Assembly (NCBI RefSeq): GCF_003058465.1 | Contig: NZ_CP028901.1 | Location: 4,092,001-4,156,000, forward strand | Source of the DNA: Orrella marina | Lineage (GTDB): Bacteria > Pseudomonadota > Gammaproteobacteria > Burkholderiales > Burkholderiaceae_B | Length of the DNA stretch: 64,000 nucleotides | Direction: 5' to 3' | Shown here: in pieces, positions 45,181 through 53,604 of the stretch | Layout of the letters: the number at the start of each line of letters is the position of its first letter | Position numbering within the stretch: the first letter of the stretch is position 1 | Notes under the pieces: model-generated | Told to the model about the DNA's origin: nothing | The model's input: the letters and a program-made list of their open reading frames with translations, nothing else | Databases searched by the model: none | Made by a program: the position numbers and the translations under genes

Positions 45181-46448
45181 ATGACCAGACTAGTGATTAC
45201 GGGATCGGCCGCCATTTGTGGCGCAGGCCAGACACCTGCGGAGATTGTCGACTCCTTGTTGACAGGAAAACCTGCGATTGCGCCGATTGAGTCGTGGGAC
45301 ACCGCGGGGTGGCCATGCACAGTGGCCTCGACGGTACACCATTACAACGGCGGAAAGCTGCTCGGTGACCGCAAGCTTGTGAAGCTCGTGCGGCGCTCGG
45401 ACGTATTTGGGATCTATGCGGGCGATCAGGCCATTTCCCAGGCCGGGCTGAGCGAGTATCGCCAGACGCTTGAGGAGCGTGCAGCACTGGAGTTTGCCGA
45501 TTCGACTGGTTGCTACGTCGGATCGGGTGGTGGTGCATTCGAAGTGAATTACGATTACTTTCCGTTGATGGCAGAGACTGGCGCGGACATGCAGGCGTTT
45601 GGTCAGGAACTGTCCAGTATGGTCAATCCGATGTGGCTTCTGCGCTCGTTGCCTAACAATGTGTTGTGTCACATCAGCATTCGACACCAACTCAAAGGTG
45701 TCAACGGTTGTATCACCAATCACACAACCAGCGGCATGCTTGCGCTGATCGAGTCTGCGTGGGCCTTGCGCGAGGGTGAGGCCGAGCGGGTAGTGGCGAT
45801 TGCTCACGATGCCCCGGTCGAACCCCAGACACTCCTCTATCTTCACCGGGTCGGTTTGCTGGCCAGTGAGCATGCCACGCCGTTTGATCGTCGCCATGCG
45901 GGATGTTTGCTCGGCGAGGGTGCGGGATCGATGGTGCTGGAAACCGAAACCTCTGCGCTTGAGCGGGGGCTACGATCCTGGGTGAGTATCTGGGCGGTGG
46001 TGACTGCACTGAGGGTGAGAGTCTCTTTGATGTGCGCGAAGACGGTGACGGTGTGCGTCGAAGCATAGTGAGTGCCCTCCATGACGCTGGCGTTGCGTTT
46101 GAGGACATTGGACTCATCGTTTCGCACGGTAATGGCACGCCCGCGTCAGATCGTTCAGAGGCGGTCGCATTGAGATCGATATTTGGGGATGCCATGCCCC
46201 CGGTGACATCAGTCAAATGGTCTGCCGGACACCTTTTTGGGGCGGCTGCATTGCTTGACCTGGCAGTCGGACTGGAGTGTGCTCGCAGACAAGTAGTGCC
46301 GGGTATTGGTAACCTTGAGCAGATAGCGCCGGGGTGCGAGGGAATCAATGTCAGTGCGGCTTCGCGTTCAGCTGCGTCCGGGATCGTGCTGGTGATTTCC
46401 CGCGGTTTTGGGGGTACCAATTCGGCGGTCCTGTTACGAGCTGTCTGA
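45181..46448 (+). pseudogene. Cys-less ketosynthase (KS-beta/chain-length-factor-like), frameshifted
   Basis: A second ketosynthase in two frames totalling about 422 residues. At the nucleophile position the sequence is ITNHTTSGMLALIE: Thr182 replaces the Cys, so it cannot form the acyl-enzyme. Both histidine regions remain (VSHGNGTPASD; VKWSAGHLFGAAA). That is the pattern of a KS-beta partner setting chain length. The frame is lost at five G (45965-45969); one added G gives LERGATILGEYLGGG and continues to the stop at 46448. As written, the product ends at 46068 without its C-terminal third. Sequencing error in the homopolymer is a strong alternative. Confidence 0.84.
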
Positions 46449-46544
46449 TTCAGGGCACCTCGATTCACCCGGATGGTACGCCTGCGATGGTAGATGTGAC
46501 GGGCTGGTATGTTGACTCATGTCAACGACGCAAGGAGTTTAGCG

Positions 46545-47759
46545 GTGGGAGAGTTCATATCATCTCGTCAAACCTGCTCCGGGATTGAGAACGAGTACAG
46601 GCTGCCATTGGACCGTGAAGAAGCCTTGAGGTACCTGGATTCCAGTGAGTCTGACAGGGCTGACCGGAGATCAAGGGCAAACAATTCGTCTGACCCGGCG
46701 GGTTTTCTTGCTGCCGAGCTTGCGCTGCAAAAGCTTTGTCTGGAAGTAATGGCAACGGACGCTCGCGCAGAGCGTATCTGTGAGTCAGATTTTCTGGTCG
46801 AATCGCTACAAAGTAACCAGATCAACCTGAGATTGAGCGGTCGGGCGCGGCGAGCTTTAAATCATCACCTTCTAGAGAGTATTTCTGCTCGCATCGAGGA
46901 GGATGGCCAAACTTTGGTGGTCGTGCCCGTAGAAATGTCGTTGCCGGTCACTCGTGCAGGGCGATTCATTGGACGATTCCTGCCGTACCGCAGAAAGGTG
47001 ATCGAGCAGGGCATGCGACGTGTGTATGGCGAACGCGTCAGTTCTGAGCGTCTGCATCAGCTCATGCTGGCCCATTACAGCCATCTTGCAACGCTTTTAT
47101 GGGAGCTGCTGGTTTTCCGGTTCAAGTCTGTTGATGAGCGTGCGGCCAAGGTCCGCGTGCAAGGCGAACAGATGATCATCGAGGCCTTTGAGGCCGGCAA
47201 GGGCATGCTGATCCTGACGGGTCATTTCGGTAATTTCGAGGTCTCGACGGTATCAGGCATCGAGCATTTCCCTCTGGCGAAAGGTAGGATTCATTTTTTG
47301 CGTCGACCAATCAAACCCAGGTGGTTGAGTGACTTTCTGACGCGTCGCTTTAACAGGGCCGGGTTCGGAGTGATTGGCAGGCGAGGGTCGCTTGAAGAAA
47401 TCGTGAACCGGTTGGAGTCAGGCGAAGCGATCGTCTTTCCGTTTGATCAGTACGCTCACAAGCCAGATGGCATCAGTGTTCCACTTTTTGGTGTGCCGAC
47501 CGGGACCTACAAGAGTATGGCCGTGCTGGCGATGGCTACTGGCGCACCGGTGATATCCGGATCCTCCTGGCGTGAGCCAGATGGTTCGCATGTACTCAAG
47601 TTCTGGGGGGCGCTCGAGCCTGTTCAGGACGAAGACGTGGGTAAGGAAATCTCTCGAAACACAGAGATGTACAACCGCGAGCTCGAGCGAATGATTCTGT
47701 ACAAGCCCGAGCAATGGTGGTGGGTGCACCGTCGCTGGAAGAACGCGCCTGCAGTCTGA
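46545..47759 (+). CDS. LpxL/HtrB-family lipid acyltransferase with N-terminal extension
   Basis: A 404-residue member of the lipid A late acyltransferase (lysophospholipid acyltransferase) family. The catalytic H-x4-E is His227-Glu232 in LTGHFGNFE; FPFDQYA and the C-terminal EQWWWVHRRWK are further hallmarks. LpxL proteins are about 300 residues; the first 100 or so here (mixed charge, no clear TM) are extra. The GTG at 46545 has AAGGAG 7 bases upstream and is preferred over the ATG at 46509. Last gene of the acyl-chain cluster, so it probably transfers that product from ACP to a lipid at the inner membrane. Confidence 0.86.
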   Translation: MGEFISSRQTCSGIENEYRLPLDREEALRYLDSSESDRADRRSRANNSSDPAGFLAAELALQKLCLEVMATDARAERICESDFLVESLQSNQINLRLSGRARRALNHHLLESISARIEEDGQTLVVVPVEMSLPVTRAGRFIGRFLPYRRKVIEQGMRRVYGERVSSERLHQLMLAHYSHLATLLWELLVFRFKSVDERAAKVRVQGEQMIIEAFEAGKGMLILTGHFGNFEVSTVSGIEHFPLAKGRIHFLRRPIKPRWLSDFLTRRFNRAGFGVIGRRGSLEEIVNRLESGEAIVFPFDQYAHKPDGISVPLFGVPTGTYKSMAVLAMATGAPVISGSSWREPDGSHVLKFWGALEPVQDEDVGKEISRNTEMYNRELERMILYKPEQWWWVHRRWKNAPAV

Positions 47760-47831
47760 ATACCTGTATGGCGCTGCACCGGATCCGGCAAGTACGTTTC
47801 GCTACGGTGTCACACTGTTAATTGCGCGGCT

Positions 47832-48077
47832 TCAGTTGCTGTTGTTCTGCTCGTGCTTGTTGTAAAGAAATCCACCTAGTGCGCCCACTGCGGCACCGCC
47901 GACAGCACCCCAGATGGCATCACCGCCTGCCAGTGCTGTGATACCTGCGCCGGCTGCGGCACCAATTGCACCGCCAGAGAGCTCTCGCTGCTGGGCTGTT
48001 GTCATGTTCGAGCAACCGCTGACGGCGACTGCTGCAACGACAGAAAGCGCGATCAAAGATCTTTTAAGAGTAGTCAT
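47832..48077 (-). CDS. Small glycine-zipper lipoprotein
   Basis: An 81-residue lipoprotein. The signal peptide ends in a lipobox (VAVSGC, Cys21), so it should be lipidated and anchored to a membrane. The mature part is a glycine-zipper: repeated G/A-x3-G spacing in GGAIGAAAGAGITALAGG and GAVGGAAVGALGGFLY. It ends in a hydrophilic KHEQNNSN tail. Similar small proteins (OsmB-like, YMGG type) are outer-membrane lipoproteins of unclear function. It stands alone, converging with the acyltransferase gene. Confidence 0.85.
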   Translation of the reverse strand: MTTLKRSLIALSVVAAVAVSGCSNMTTAQQRELSGGAIGAAAGAGITALAGGDAIWGAVGGAAVGALGGFLYNKHEQNNSN

Positions 48078-48112
48078 GATGTCTGTCCGTATGTGATTCA
48101 GTCGTGGCCGGT

Positions 48113-48472
48113 TCAGGATTTGCAGGGAAACGCACTAGCGAGGTAGCGCAGCAAAGTGTCAGCTGCAGACCTGTCTGCGTACTGGGGATGCTTTTCTGTC
48201 CATGCCAGAAAGTCTGTCATGGTCTGTTTGCGAGATGGGCTCTGGCCTTTGAAACAGATGAACTCCGGATTGCGTGAAGGGTGGCGGCTCATGGAATACG
48301 TGTCAAAGACACCTTGAGCAAAGCCATGACAAAAAGCCTGGTCTGCCGTGCTGGCGGAATTCTGGCAAGCAGAAACCAGGGCCTTTGTCGTGATCACGGT
48401 CGGCGTTGTTTGTGCGTTCACAGTGCTCATGGCCAAGGCGGCCAGGCTTGCAGCAATCAGTGCAGTCTTCAT
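48113..48472 (-). CDS. Rap1a/Tai-family small exported protein
   Basis: A 119-residue secreted protein. Signal peptide 1-20 (ending TVNAQ), then the Rap1a/Tai-type pattern: ACQNS ... FCHGFAQGVFDTY, FICFKGQSPSRKQTMTDFLAW and AADTLLRYLASAFPCKS, with four cysteines likely paired in disulfides. Some members are immunity proteins of type VI secretion effectors; most genomic copies, like this one, have no toxin neighbour, so immunity is not claimed. The ATG at 48472 has GGAG 6 bases upstream; a much longer in-frame extension to 48757 overlaps the next gene and is rejected. Confidence 0.75.
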   Translation of the reverse strand: MKTALIAASLAALAMSTVNAQTTPTVITTKALVSACQNSASTADQAFCHGFAQGVFDTYSMSRHPSRNPEFICFKGQSPSRKQTMTDFLAWTEKHPQYADRSAADTLLRYLASAFPCKS

Positions 48473-48645
48473 GTGGGTCTCCAAAGTGGACGTTCCTGAT
48501 TCTATACAGATCCAATCTGGATGCGAAGAACATTTTTGAATCACATGATCATGCTCATCAAACCTGACATCCAGGCGCCTCATGCCTTCTTTTCGCAAGT
48601 AGACTGCCGTAGGGCAAGACGTGCTTTGAAATCGGTTTGACCGTG

Positions 48646-49443
48646 TCAGACTGTCGCGGGCGTTTGCGGGTATCTCAGCGCGAGCACCTCGGCACCGGAA
48701 CTGCCAGCTGTCAGCCCGGGACGGTCTTGCTCTGCATCCAGGAAGCAACAGGACCATCCGGGAAGCACCTTGTCATTGATTTCGATGCTGCCTGCAGTGA
48801 CCAGCAGAGTGACGCCTTTTCCGGCAGCCGGATCCATGCATTGTGCTGATCCACCCGGAGCGATCCGGTAGAGGATCACAGCGAGCCCATCCGGGTCATC
48901 GCGATACGTTTCACTGTTTGTTTCAGTGCGGTTGGCCAGCTCGTCTTCATCGCTGATTGCGATCTGATCGACGATCACATTACGGCGCTTGCCAGGACGC
49001 ATCTGGTCCTTGGCTGCCGGGAGATACTGCGCGCCTGTCTCGTCCGCACTGGCTCGAAACGTGAAGTATGACAGGCCCTGGTCGCCGGGCTCAATTGGAC
49101 CGTACCCGGTACAGGCAGCAGAAAAATGGACACTCAAGGGGGCGAGCGCGTGTCGGCCCAGCAGACCACTTCCCGCTGCCACGACCTGAAACTGATCGAC
49201 AAAGTGAAAATGTGGGTGCACGGTTGCGCCGGCTTCCTGCTGGATCAGGAACGCCTGCGGCGCACGCTTTTCGCCGGGAGCCGGATCGATGTAAGTTACG
49301 TCGGATCGGTCAGGCAGAAGAGAGGATGAACTGGGCGGTGACGGAGGCGGGCCAAAGTAAACGCTACGCCAAATGTTCTTGCCGTCTGTGGTCGTGCGCG
49401 CAAACCGGCTCTGGACGGCTTGATCGTATGTAACTGCCAACAT
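48646..49443 (-). CDS. Cupin-like protein of unknown function
   Basis: A 265-residue soluble protein with no signal peptide. The central part, ATVHPHFHFVDQFQVVAAGSG (about residues 73-93, read in order), has the His-x-His and beta-barrel pattern of a cupin, and a second barrel-like segment (GVTLLVTAGSIEINDKVLPGWSCCFLD, about 214-240) suggests a bicupin. I cannot assign a substrate. GGGAG lies 7 bases before the ATG. It is upstream of the Rap1a-like gene on the same strand, but that gene has its own ribosome site. Confidence 0.72.
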   Translation of the reverse strand: MLAVTYDQAVQSRFARTTTDGKNIWRSVYFGPPPSPPSSSSLLPDRSDVTYIDPAPGEKRAPQAFLIQQEAGATVHPHFHFVDQFQVVAAGSGLLGRHALAPLSVHFSAACTGYGPIEPGDQGLSYFTFRASADETGAQYLPAAKDQMRPGKRRNVIVDQIAISDEDELANRTETNSETYRDDPDGLAVILYRIAPGGSAQCMDPAAGKGVTLLVTAGSIEINDKVLPGWSCCFLDAEQDRPGLTAGSSGAEVLALRYPQTPATV

Positions 49444-50067
49444 GTGAGCTCTCCCGCAATTTCAACAGTATTAAGGGACGTGTCAAGGGACTTAAGTGCG
49501 TTTCCAGTAATAGCACAATAACGGGCTAACAGACACGCAGCGGTGAATCGGCCTTGACTCAGTGTATGTTGGCTGGGCGCTATTGCTTCGGGATCTCTGC
49601 CGGACCCACAAAGCCCGGCCATGCTGCCATTTCAAACTCGTCTACACCGGACGCATCGAGCGTATGGGTCCCACTTCAGTGTCGGTGCAGGTTTCTTTGT
49701 GCTGGCAGCGAGTGCAGGCTTTTCTTCGTTCTGAAGAAGAGGGCTGGTCCTCAGAAATGTATCGAACGCGAAAATGGGGCACAGAAGGCTGAGCTTGCAC
49801 AGACAAGCACTCTTGGGGTGCCAGAAGGGACTTGCCTATGGCGTGTGGTACTGGATGATGATCAGACAACGTTGTGAACCGGTACTCCGGAGAACAAGAA
49901 GCAGAAAGCCAGACATGGATCATGTCTGGCTTTCTAAACGCAACTTGAACGGCCCTGTTTCAGGCTGTCATCGCGGTACCTGCGTTGCCATGATTGCGAA
50001 AACAGCAGGAACATCGGAAGCAAAATGGACTCAGGCAAGTTTTAAAGTTACCCTTTGATGGTAAACC
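49444..50067. other. Non-coding region with a perfect hairpin
   Basis: No open frame here resembles a protein. The plus strand contains TTCTTC / GAAGAA around 49722-49740 and a long hairpin at 49903-49935. The rest may be decayed sequence, but I recognise no gene remnant. Confidence 0.4.
49903..49935. terminator. Perfect 15-bp hairpin downstream of the HiPIP gene
   Basis: AGAAAGCCAGACATG and CATGTCTGGCTTTCT are perfectly complementary with GAT between them. On either strand the second arm ends in TTTCT, giving a partial T-run. It lies 132 bp beyond the HiPIP stop. Confidence 0.55.
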
Positions 50068-50376
50068 TTAGCCTGGCTTCTTGACCCACAGATTGCACCA
50101 TCCATTGCCTGCAACGAGTTTGCCTGGAAAGGCGGTACAGGTGCCAGCGTTGTCGCTCTTGGCTGTGTAGAGCTGACAGTTACTGCAGAGCTGGCCTTGT
50201 TTGTATTTGGGGAACTTGCCGGTGTCTACCTTATTGACGTCGTCGACGTATCCCAGTGCCTTGGCCTGAGGGTTTGATTCCTCGAGCATTGGCTGGGCGT
50301 AGGCCACTTTGGCAGTTGCCAGAGCAGCTACACTCGCAACGGAGACTTTCATGAACTGGCGGCGGTTGGTTGTCAT
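50068..50376 (-). CDS. High-potential iron-sulfur protein (HiPIP), Tat-exported
   Basis: A 102-residue electron carrier. The N-terminus has a Tat signal (NRRQFMK followed by a hydrophobic Ala/Val-rich stretch, residues 4-27). The mature part has the four Cys that bind a [4Fe-4S] cluster in CSNCQLYTAKS ... GTCTAFPG ... GWCNLWV. HiPIPs are periplasmic one-electron carriers between cytochrome complexes and terminal reductases. The ATG at 50376 has AGGAG 8 bases upstream. A consensus FNR box lies 123 bp upstream in the shared divergent region, which would suit an electron-transfer gene. Confidence 0.93.
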   Translation of the reverse strand: MTTNRRQFMKVSVASVAALATAKVAYAQPMLEESNPQAKALGYVDDVNKVDTGKFPKYKQGQLCSNCQLYTAKSDNAGTCTAFPGKLVAGNGWCNLWVKKPG

Positions 50377-50498
50377 TTGCACTTCTCCTGAAAGATTCAC
50401 ACGAATCGGTTATCAGACCCATGTCGTGACTCACAGTGCATTCTAGGCCAGTCCGATGGCGTTGAAACACTCTATTTTGTGCTTAAGCGTCTGAAGAT

Positions 50499-50512
50499 TT
50501 GATGTTCATCAA
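50499..50512. promoter_or_regulatory. Consensus FNR/ANR box
   Basis: TTGATGTTCATCAA is a perfect TTGAT-N4-ATCAA site in the divergent HiPIP/EamA region. In the HiPIP direction a start at 50464 would place it at -41.5 with a poor -10 (AATAGA). In the EamA direction it would be at about -62.5 from a TAATAT -10 (50556-50561). Which gene it serves is open. Confidence 0.6.
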
Positions 50513-50574
50513 GTGGACGTCAAATAATCTTCTGACATCCCTGTCAGTTAACTTGTAATATCTGGAATTTTGTA

Positions 50575-51474
50575 TTGAGTGAGAATCATTCCTGGTCTAA
50601 AACGGCCAGACAGATACCAATGATCGTCTGGGCAGGCCCGGTGTTCGTGCTGGTCTGGAGTACCGGGTTTATCGTGGCCCGCTACGGAATGCCCTACACC
50701 GACCCGATGACGTTTCTGACCATGCGGTTTGCTGGCGTGCTGGCCATCATGATTCCACTTGCGATGTGGTGGAAGGTGCAATGGCCTGCAAGAAGACAGA
50801 TTGGGCACATCGCGGTATCGGGGCTGCTCATGCATGTCGGCTACCTGGGGGGTGTCTGGACAGCCATCAAGATGGGGATGCCTGCCGGCCTGTCCGCCTT
50901 GATTGTTGGATTGCAACCTGTTCTGACGGCGATTCTCGCTGCCAGACTCTCCGAGCATGTCTCAAGACGTCAATGGCTGGGCTTGATGTTCGGGCTCGCA
51001 GGCGTTGCCATTGTGCTGTCGGACAAGATTGTGCTCGACGGGGTGACCTGGTTGAGCACGTTCTATTGTTTTGTGGCGTTACTTTCGATGACAGCCGGCA
51101 CCCTGTACCAGAAACGCTTTTGTCCGATGTTTGACCTTCGGGCGGGCAGCATGATCCAGTACGGAGCGAGCGGGCTGGTGACCGGATTGCTGATGGTCCT
51201 GTTCGAGCCGATGCAGGTGGACTGGAATGTTGAACTTGTTGCTGCCTGGGCCTGGAGTGTGCTCCCGCTATCGATTGGCGCCATGAGCCTCTGGTTCGTT
51301 CTGCTGCGCCGGGGCGAGGCGACTCGCGTGAGCAGTCTCATGTATCTGACTCCGCCAACCACAGCCATCATGGCCTGGTTTCTGTTTGGTGAGGCGCTCA
51401 CCTTCTGGGTCGTTTTAGGCACGGCGGTGACTGTGACCGGTGTATGGCTGGTGACCCAGGTCCGGCGTAACTGA
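50575..51474 (+). CDS. EamA/DMT-family transporter
   Basis: A 299-residue ten-helix drug/metabolite transporter with two EamA repeats (about 17-150 and 160-295). Typical segments: VWSTGFIVARYGMPYTDPMTFLTMR (read from about residue 27) and, in the second repeat, SSLMYLTPPTTAIMAWFLFGE. The substrate is unknown; DMT carriers export amino acids, nucleosides or other metabolites. TTG at 50575 gives full length with a weak GGA upstream; ATG at 50620 would cut 15 residues. It is divergent from the HiPIP gene across a consensus FNR box. Confidence 0.85.
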   Translation: MSENHSWSKTARQIPMIVWAGPVFVLVWSTGFIVARYGMPYTDPMTFLTMRFAGVLAIMIPLAMWWKVQWPARRQIGHIAVSGLLMHVGYLGGVWTAIKMGMPAGLSALIVGLQPVLTAILAARLSEHVSRRQWLGLMFGLAGVAIVLSDKIVLDGVTWLSTFYCFVALLSMTAGTLYQKRFCPMFDLRAGSMIQYGASGLVTGLLMVLFEPMQVDWNVELVAAWAWSVLPLSIGAMSLWFVLLRRGEATRVSSLMYLTPPTTAIMAWFLFGEALTFWVVLGTAVTVTGVWLVTQVRRN

Positions 51475-51564
51475 CGTCAGGATAGCGATTCTCTTGTCGG
51501 GTTCGCCAGTTGCTAGAATGGTCTACAACATGTGAATTCAAGTCTGGTAACAGGAAAAATCGTT

Positions 51565-52731
51565 ATGCCAAACAAGCTGGCCCTGGAGGGCGTTCGGGTC
51601 ATTGAATTATGTAATGTGGCAGCGGGTCCATTTTGCGGGATGCTGCTTGCTGACATGGGGGCTGACGTCATCAAGGTGGAGAATCCCGCCGGGGGGGATA
51701 CCTTGCGTAGCTGGCCGCCTATCTCCGAGGGGTTCAGCGAGAACTTTGCCTCGCTGAACCGAAACAAGCGTTCCGTGACGCTGGATCTTAAAAACCCTGA
51801 CGATGTCGAGAAGTTCCGTTCACTGGTCCGCACGGCCGATGTGCTGATCGAGAACAATCGTCCTGGTGTGATGAAGCGCCTGGGCGTCGGGTTCGATACT
51901 CTCAAAAGCATTAACCCCAGGCTGGTCATGGCGTCGATCTCGGCTTACGGGCAGACAGGGCCGCGTGCACGCGAAGGTGGGTTTGACCTCACCGTACAGG
52001 CGATGAGCGGCATCATGAGCATTACCGGAGAGCCCGGTCGTCCGCCAGTCAAGTGCGGGGTGCCTTTAGCCGACTTCTCGGCTGGACTCTACGCCGCTTA
52101 CTCGGTTGTCTGTGCGTTGCGCGAAGTCGAACGGTCCGGACAGGGCACACACATCGATGTCCCGATGCTGGGTGCGACGCTGGGCATCGCTGCGTTGCAG
52201 ACATCCGAGTTCTTTGGTAGCGGAAAGGATCCGGTGCCGCTGGGATCGGCCCATCCGCGTAACGCTCCCTATCAGGCGTTTCAGTGCAAGGATGGCTACT
52301 TTGGCATGGCTGCCGGTAACAACGCACTGTGGCTGTCCGTCTGCCGCGTGGTCGATATGCCGGCGCTCGCGCAGGACCCGCGGTTTGAGACCACGTCACT
52401 GCGCGCAGCGAATCAGGATGCCTTGCGTGAACTGCTGGAGGAGAAGTTTCTCAAGGAAGCGGCTGAAGTGTGGCTGGGGCGATTCCGCGAAGCCGGCGTG
52501 CCCTGCGCGCCAATCAATTCATACTCCGAAGTACTCGCAGACGAGCAGGTCGAGCACATGCAATGGGTTCAACCCATTGAACTGCCCAATGGTGTCAAAA
52601 CCAGGACCTTTGCCTCTCCGGTACGTTTTGATGGAGAGGCTGCGCCCATTCGTCGCCGTCCGCCAGCGCTGGGTGAGCACAATGACGAGGTGTTTTCCGG
52701 ATTGAACGCCAAGGATGCTGGAAATGAGTGA
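51565..52731 (+). CDS. CaiB/BaiF-family CoA transferase (class III)
   Basis: A 388-residue class III CoA transferase. N-terminal VIELCNVAAGPFCGMLLADMGADVIKVENP, read as family signature from about residue 11, and the catalytic Asp in YGQTGPRAREGGFDLTVQA (near residue 146). A second signature, PLADFSAGLYAAYSV, follows. It moves CoA between carboxylic acids through an aspartyl-CoA thioester anhydride. ATG 51565 has AGGA about 9 bases upstream; an upstream in-frame start at 51532 is less likely. The next crotonase-family gene overlaps its end by 8 bp, so they probably act in one pathway. Confidence 0.9.
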   Translation: MPNKLALEGVRVIELCNVAAGPFCGMLLADMGADVIKVENPAGGDTLRSWPPISEGFSENFASLNRNKRSVTLDLKNPDDVEKFRSLVRTADVLIENNRPGVMKRLGVGFDTLKSINPRLVMASISAYGQTGPRAREGGFDLTVQAMSGIMSITGEPGRPPVKCGVPLADFSAGLYAAYSVVCALREVERSGQGTHIDVPMLGATLGIAALQTSEFFGSGKDPVPLGSAHPRNAPYQAFQCKDGYFGMAAGNNALWLSVCRVVDMPALAQDPRFETTSLRAANQDALRELLEEKFLKEAAEVWLGRFREAGVPCAPINSYSEVLADEQVEHMQWVQPIELPNGVKTRTFASPVRFDGEAAPIRRRPPALGEHNDEVFSGLNAKDAGNE

Positions 52732-53446
52732 AGTGCTGCTGGAGTCGGTTTCGGGTGGCCACTGGACGCTGGTGCTGAACCGTCCGGACAAGCGCAATGC
52801 GCTCAGCGCCGAACTGGTTGAAGCGCTTCATGATGCCCTTGACCGAGCCCATGCGAGTCAGGGGCACTCCCTGACACTGCGGGGTGAGGGCAGGAGCTTT
52901 TGTGCTGGCTTTGATTTTGCCGGGTTTGAGGCAGCCAGTGAAGGCGACTTGCTATGGCGTTTTGTACGCATCGAGCAGCTGCTCGACAAGCTCTATGCCA
53001 GTCCGATGGCAACCCTGGCCTACGCACATGGAAAGAATTTTGGTGCGGGTGTCGACTTGCTGGTGTCGTGTCAGCGACGACTGGCGAGCGAGGACGCGAG
53101 TTTCAGAATGCCAGGCCTGAAGTTCGGGCTGGTGCTGGGGACCCGGCGCCTGGCAGCCAGAATCGGCGCCGATGCGGCCCGGACCGTGCAGGAGGTCGCC
53201 GCGACCTTGAGTGCCACTGAGGCCCTGGAGAAGATGCTGATCACAGCCATCGTTGCACCAGATGAGCTGGACGCGGCAACAGAGAGGTTGCGAGAAGCGG
53301 CGCTGGCACTGGATGCGGACGTGCGTGGCACTTTGTACCAGGTGCTGAACGACCGGGACGCGGACCGGGATCTGGCCAGTCTGGTGCGCTCGGTCATGCG
53401 GCCAGGCTTGAAGCGGCGTATTGAGTCCTACCGGGCAGGTGCCTGA
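52724..53446 (+). CDS. Atypical enoyl-CoA hydratase/isomerase family protein
   Basis: A 240-residue crotonase-fold protein. VLNRPDKRNALSAELVEAL and LRGEGRSFCAGFDFAGFE (oxyanion hole) are canonical, but both usual acid positions differ: GKNFGAGVDLLVSC has no Glu where GGGxE is typical, and FRMPGLKFGL has Gly instead of the Glu in PExxxG. It may therefore be an isomerase, hydrolase or decarboxylase rather than a hydratase. ATG 52724 has AAGGA 8 bases upstream and overlaps the CoA-transferase end by 8 bp; ATG 52715 is too close to that site. Confidence 0.82.
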   Translation: MSEVLLESVSGGHWTLVLNRPDKRNALSAELVEALHDALDRAHASQGHSLTLRGEGRSFCAGFDFAGFEAASEGDLLWRFVRIEQLLDKLYASPMATLAYAHGKNFGAGVDLLVSCQRRLASEDASFRMPGLKFGLVLGTRRLAARIGADAARTVQEVAATLSATEALEKMLITAIVAPDELDAATERLREAALALDADVRGTLYQVLNDRDADRDLASLVRSVMRPGLKRRIESYRAGA

Positions 53447-53604
53447 AGATCAAGGTCGTTCGTGTATTCGGACTGGGTTTTGGAAGATTGAGGCGTACCG
53501 GAGCATGTTCATGCCCCATCAGGCGTCCAGTTGAGTTGATCTGACGGGTGGTGCGATTCCCAGGCGGATGCACAGCCCGTAAAACAAGTAGAGAGGAGAT
53601 TTTC

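Noticed and set aside
40793..47759. Aryl polyene biosynthesis cluster
   Set aside because: KS/KS-beta, KR, DH, ACP and an acyltransferase also occur in aryl polyene loci, but an enoyl reductase is present and there is no ammonia-lyase, AMP-ligase, second ACP or thioesterase here.
48113..48757. Long form of the Rap1a-like gene
   Set aside because: The extra 95 residues overlap the cupin-like gene and precede a clear signal peptide with its own GGAG site at 48472.
49554..49877. Possible small Cys-rich protein gene
   Set aside because: No ribosome site, odd composition and no family resemblance; neighbouring frames are equally open.
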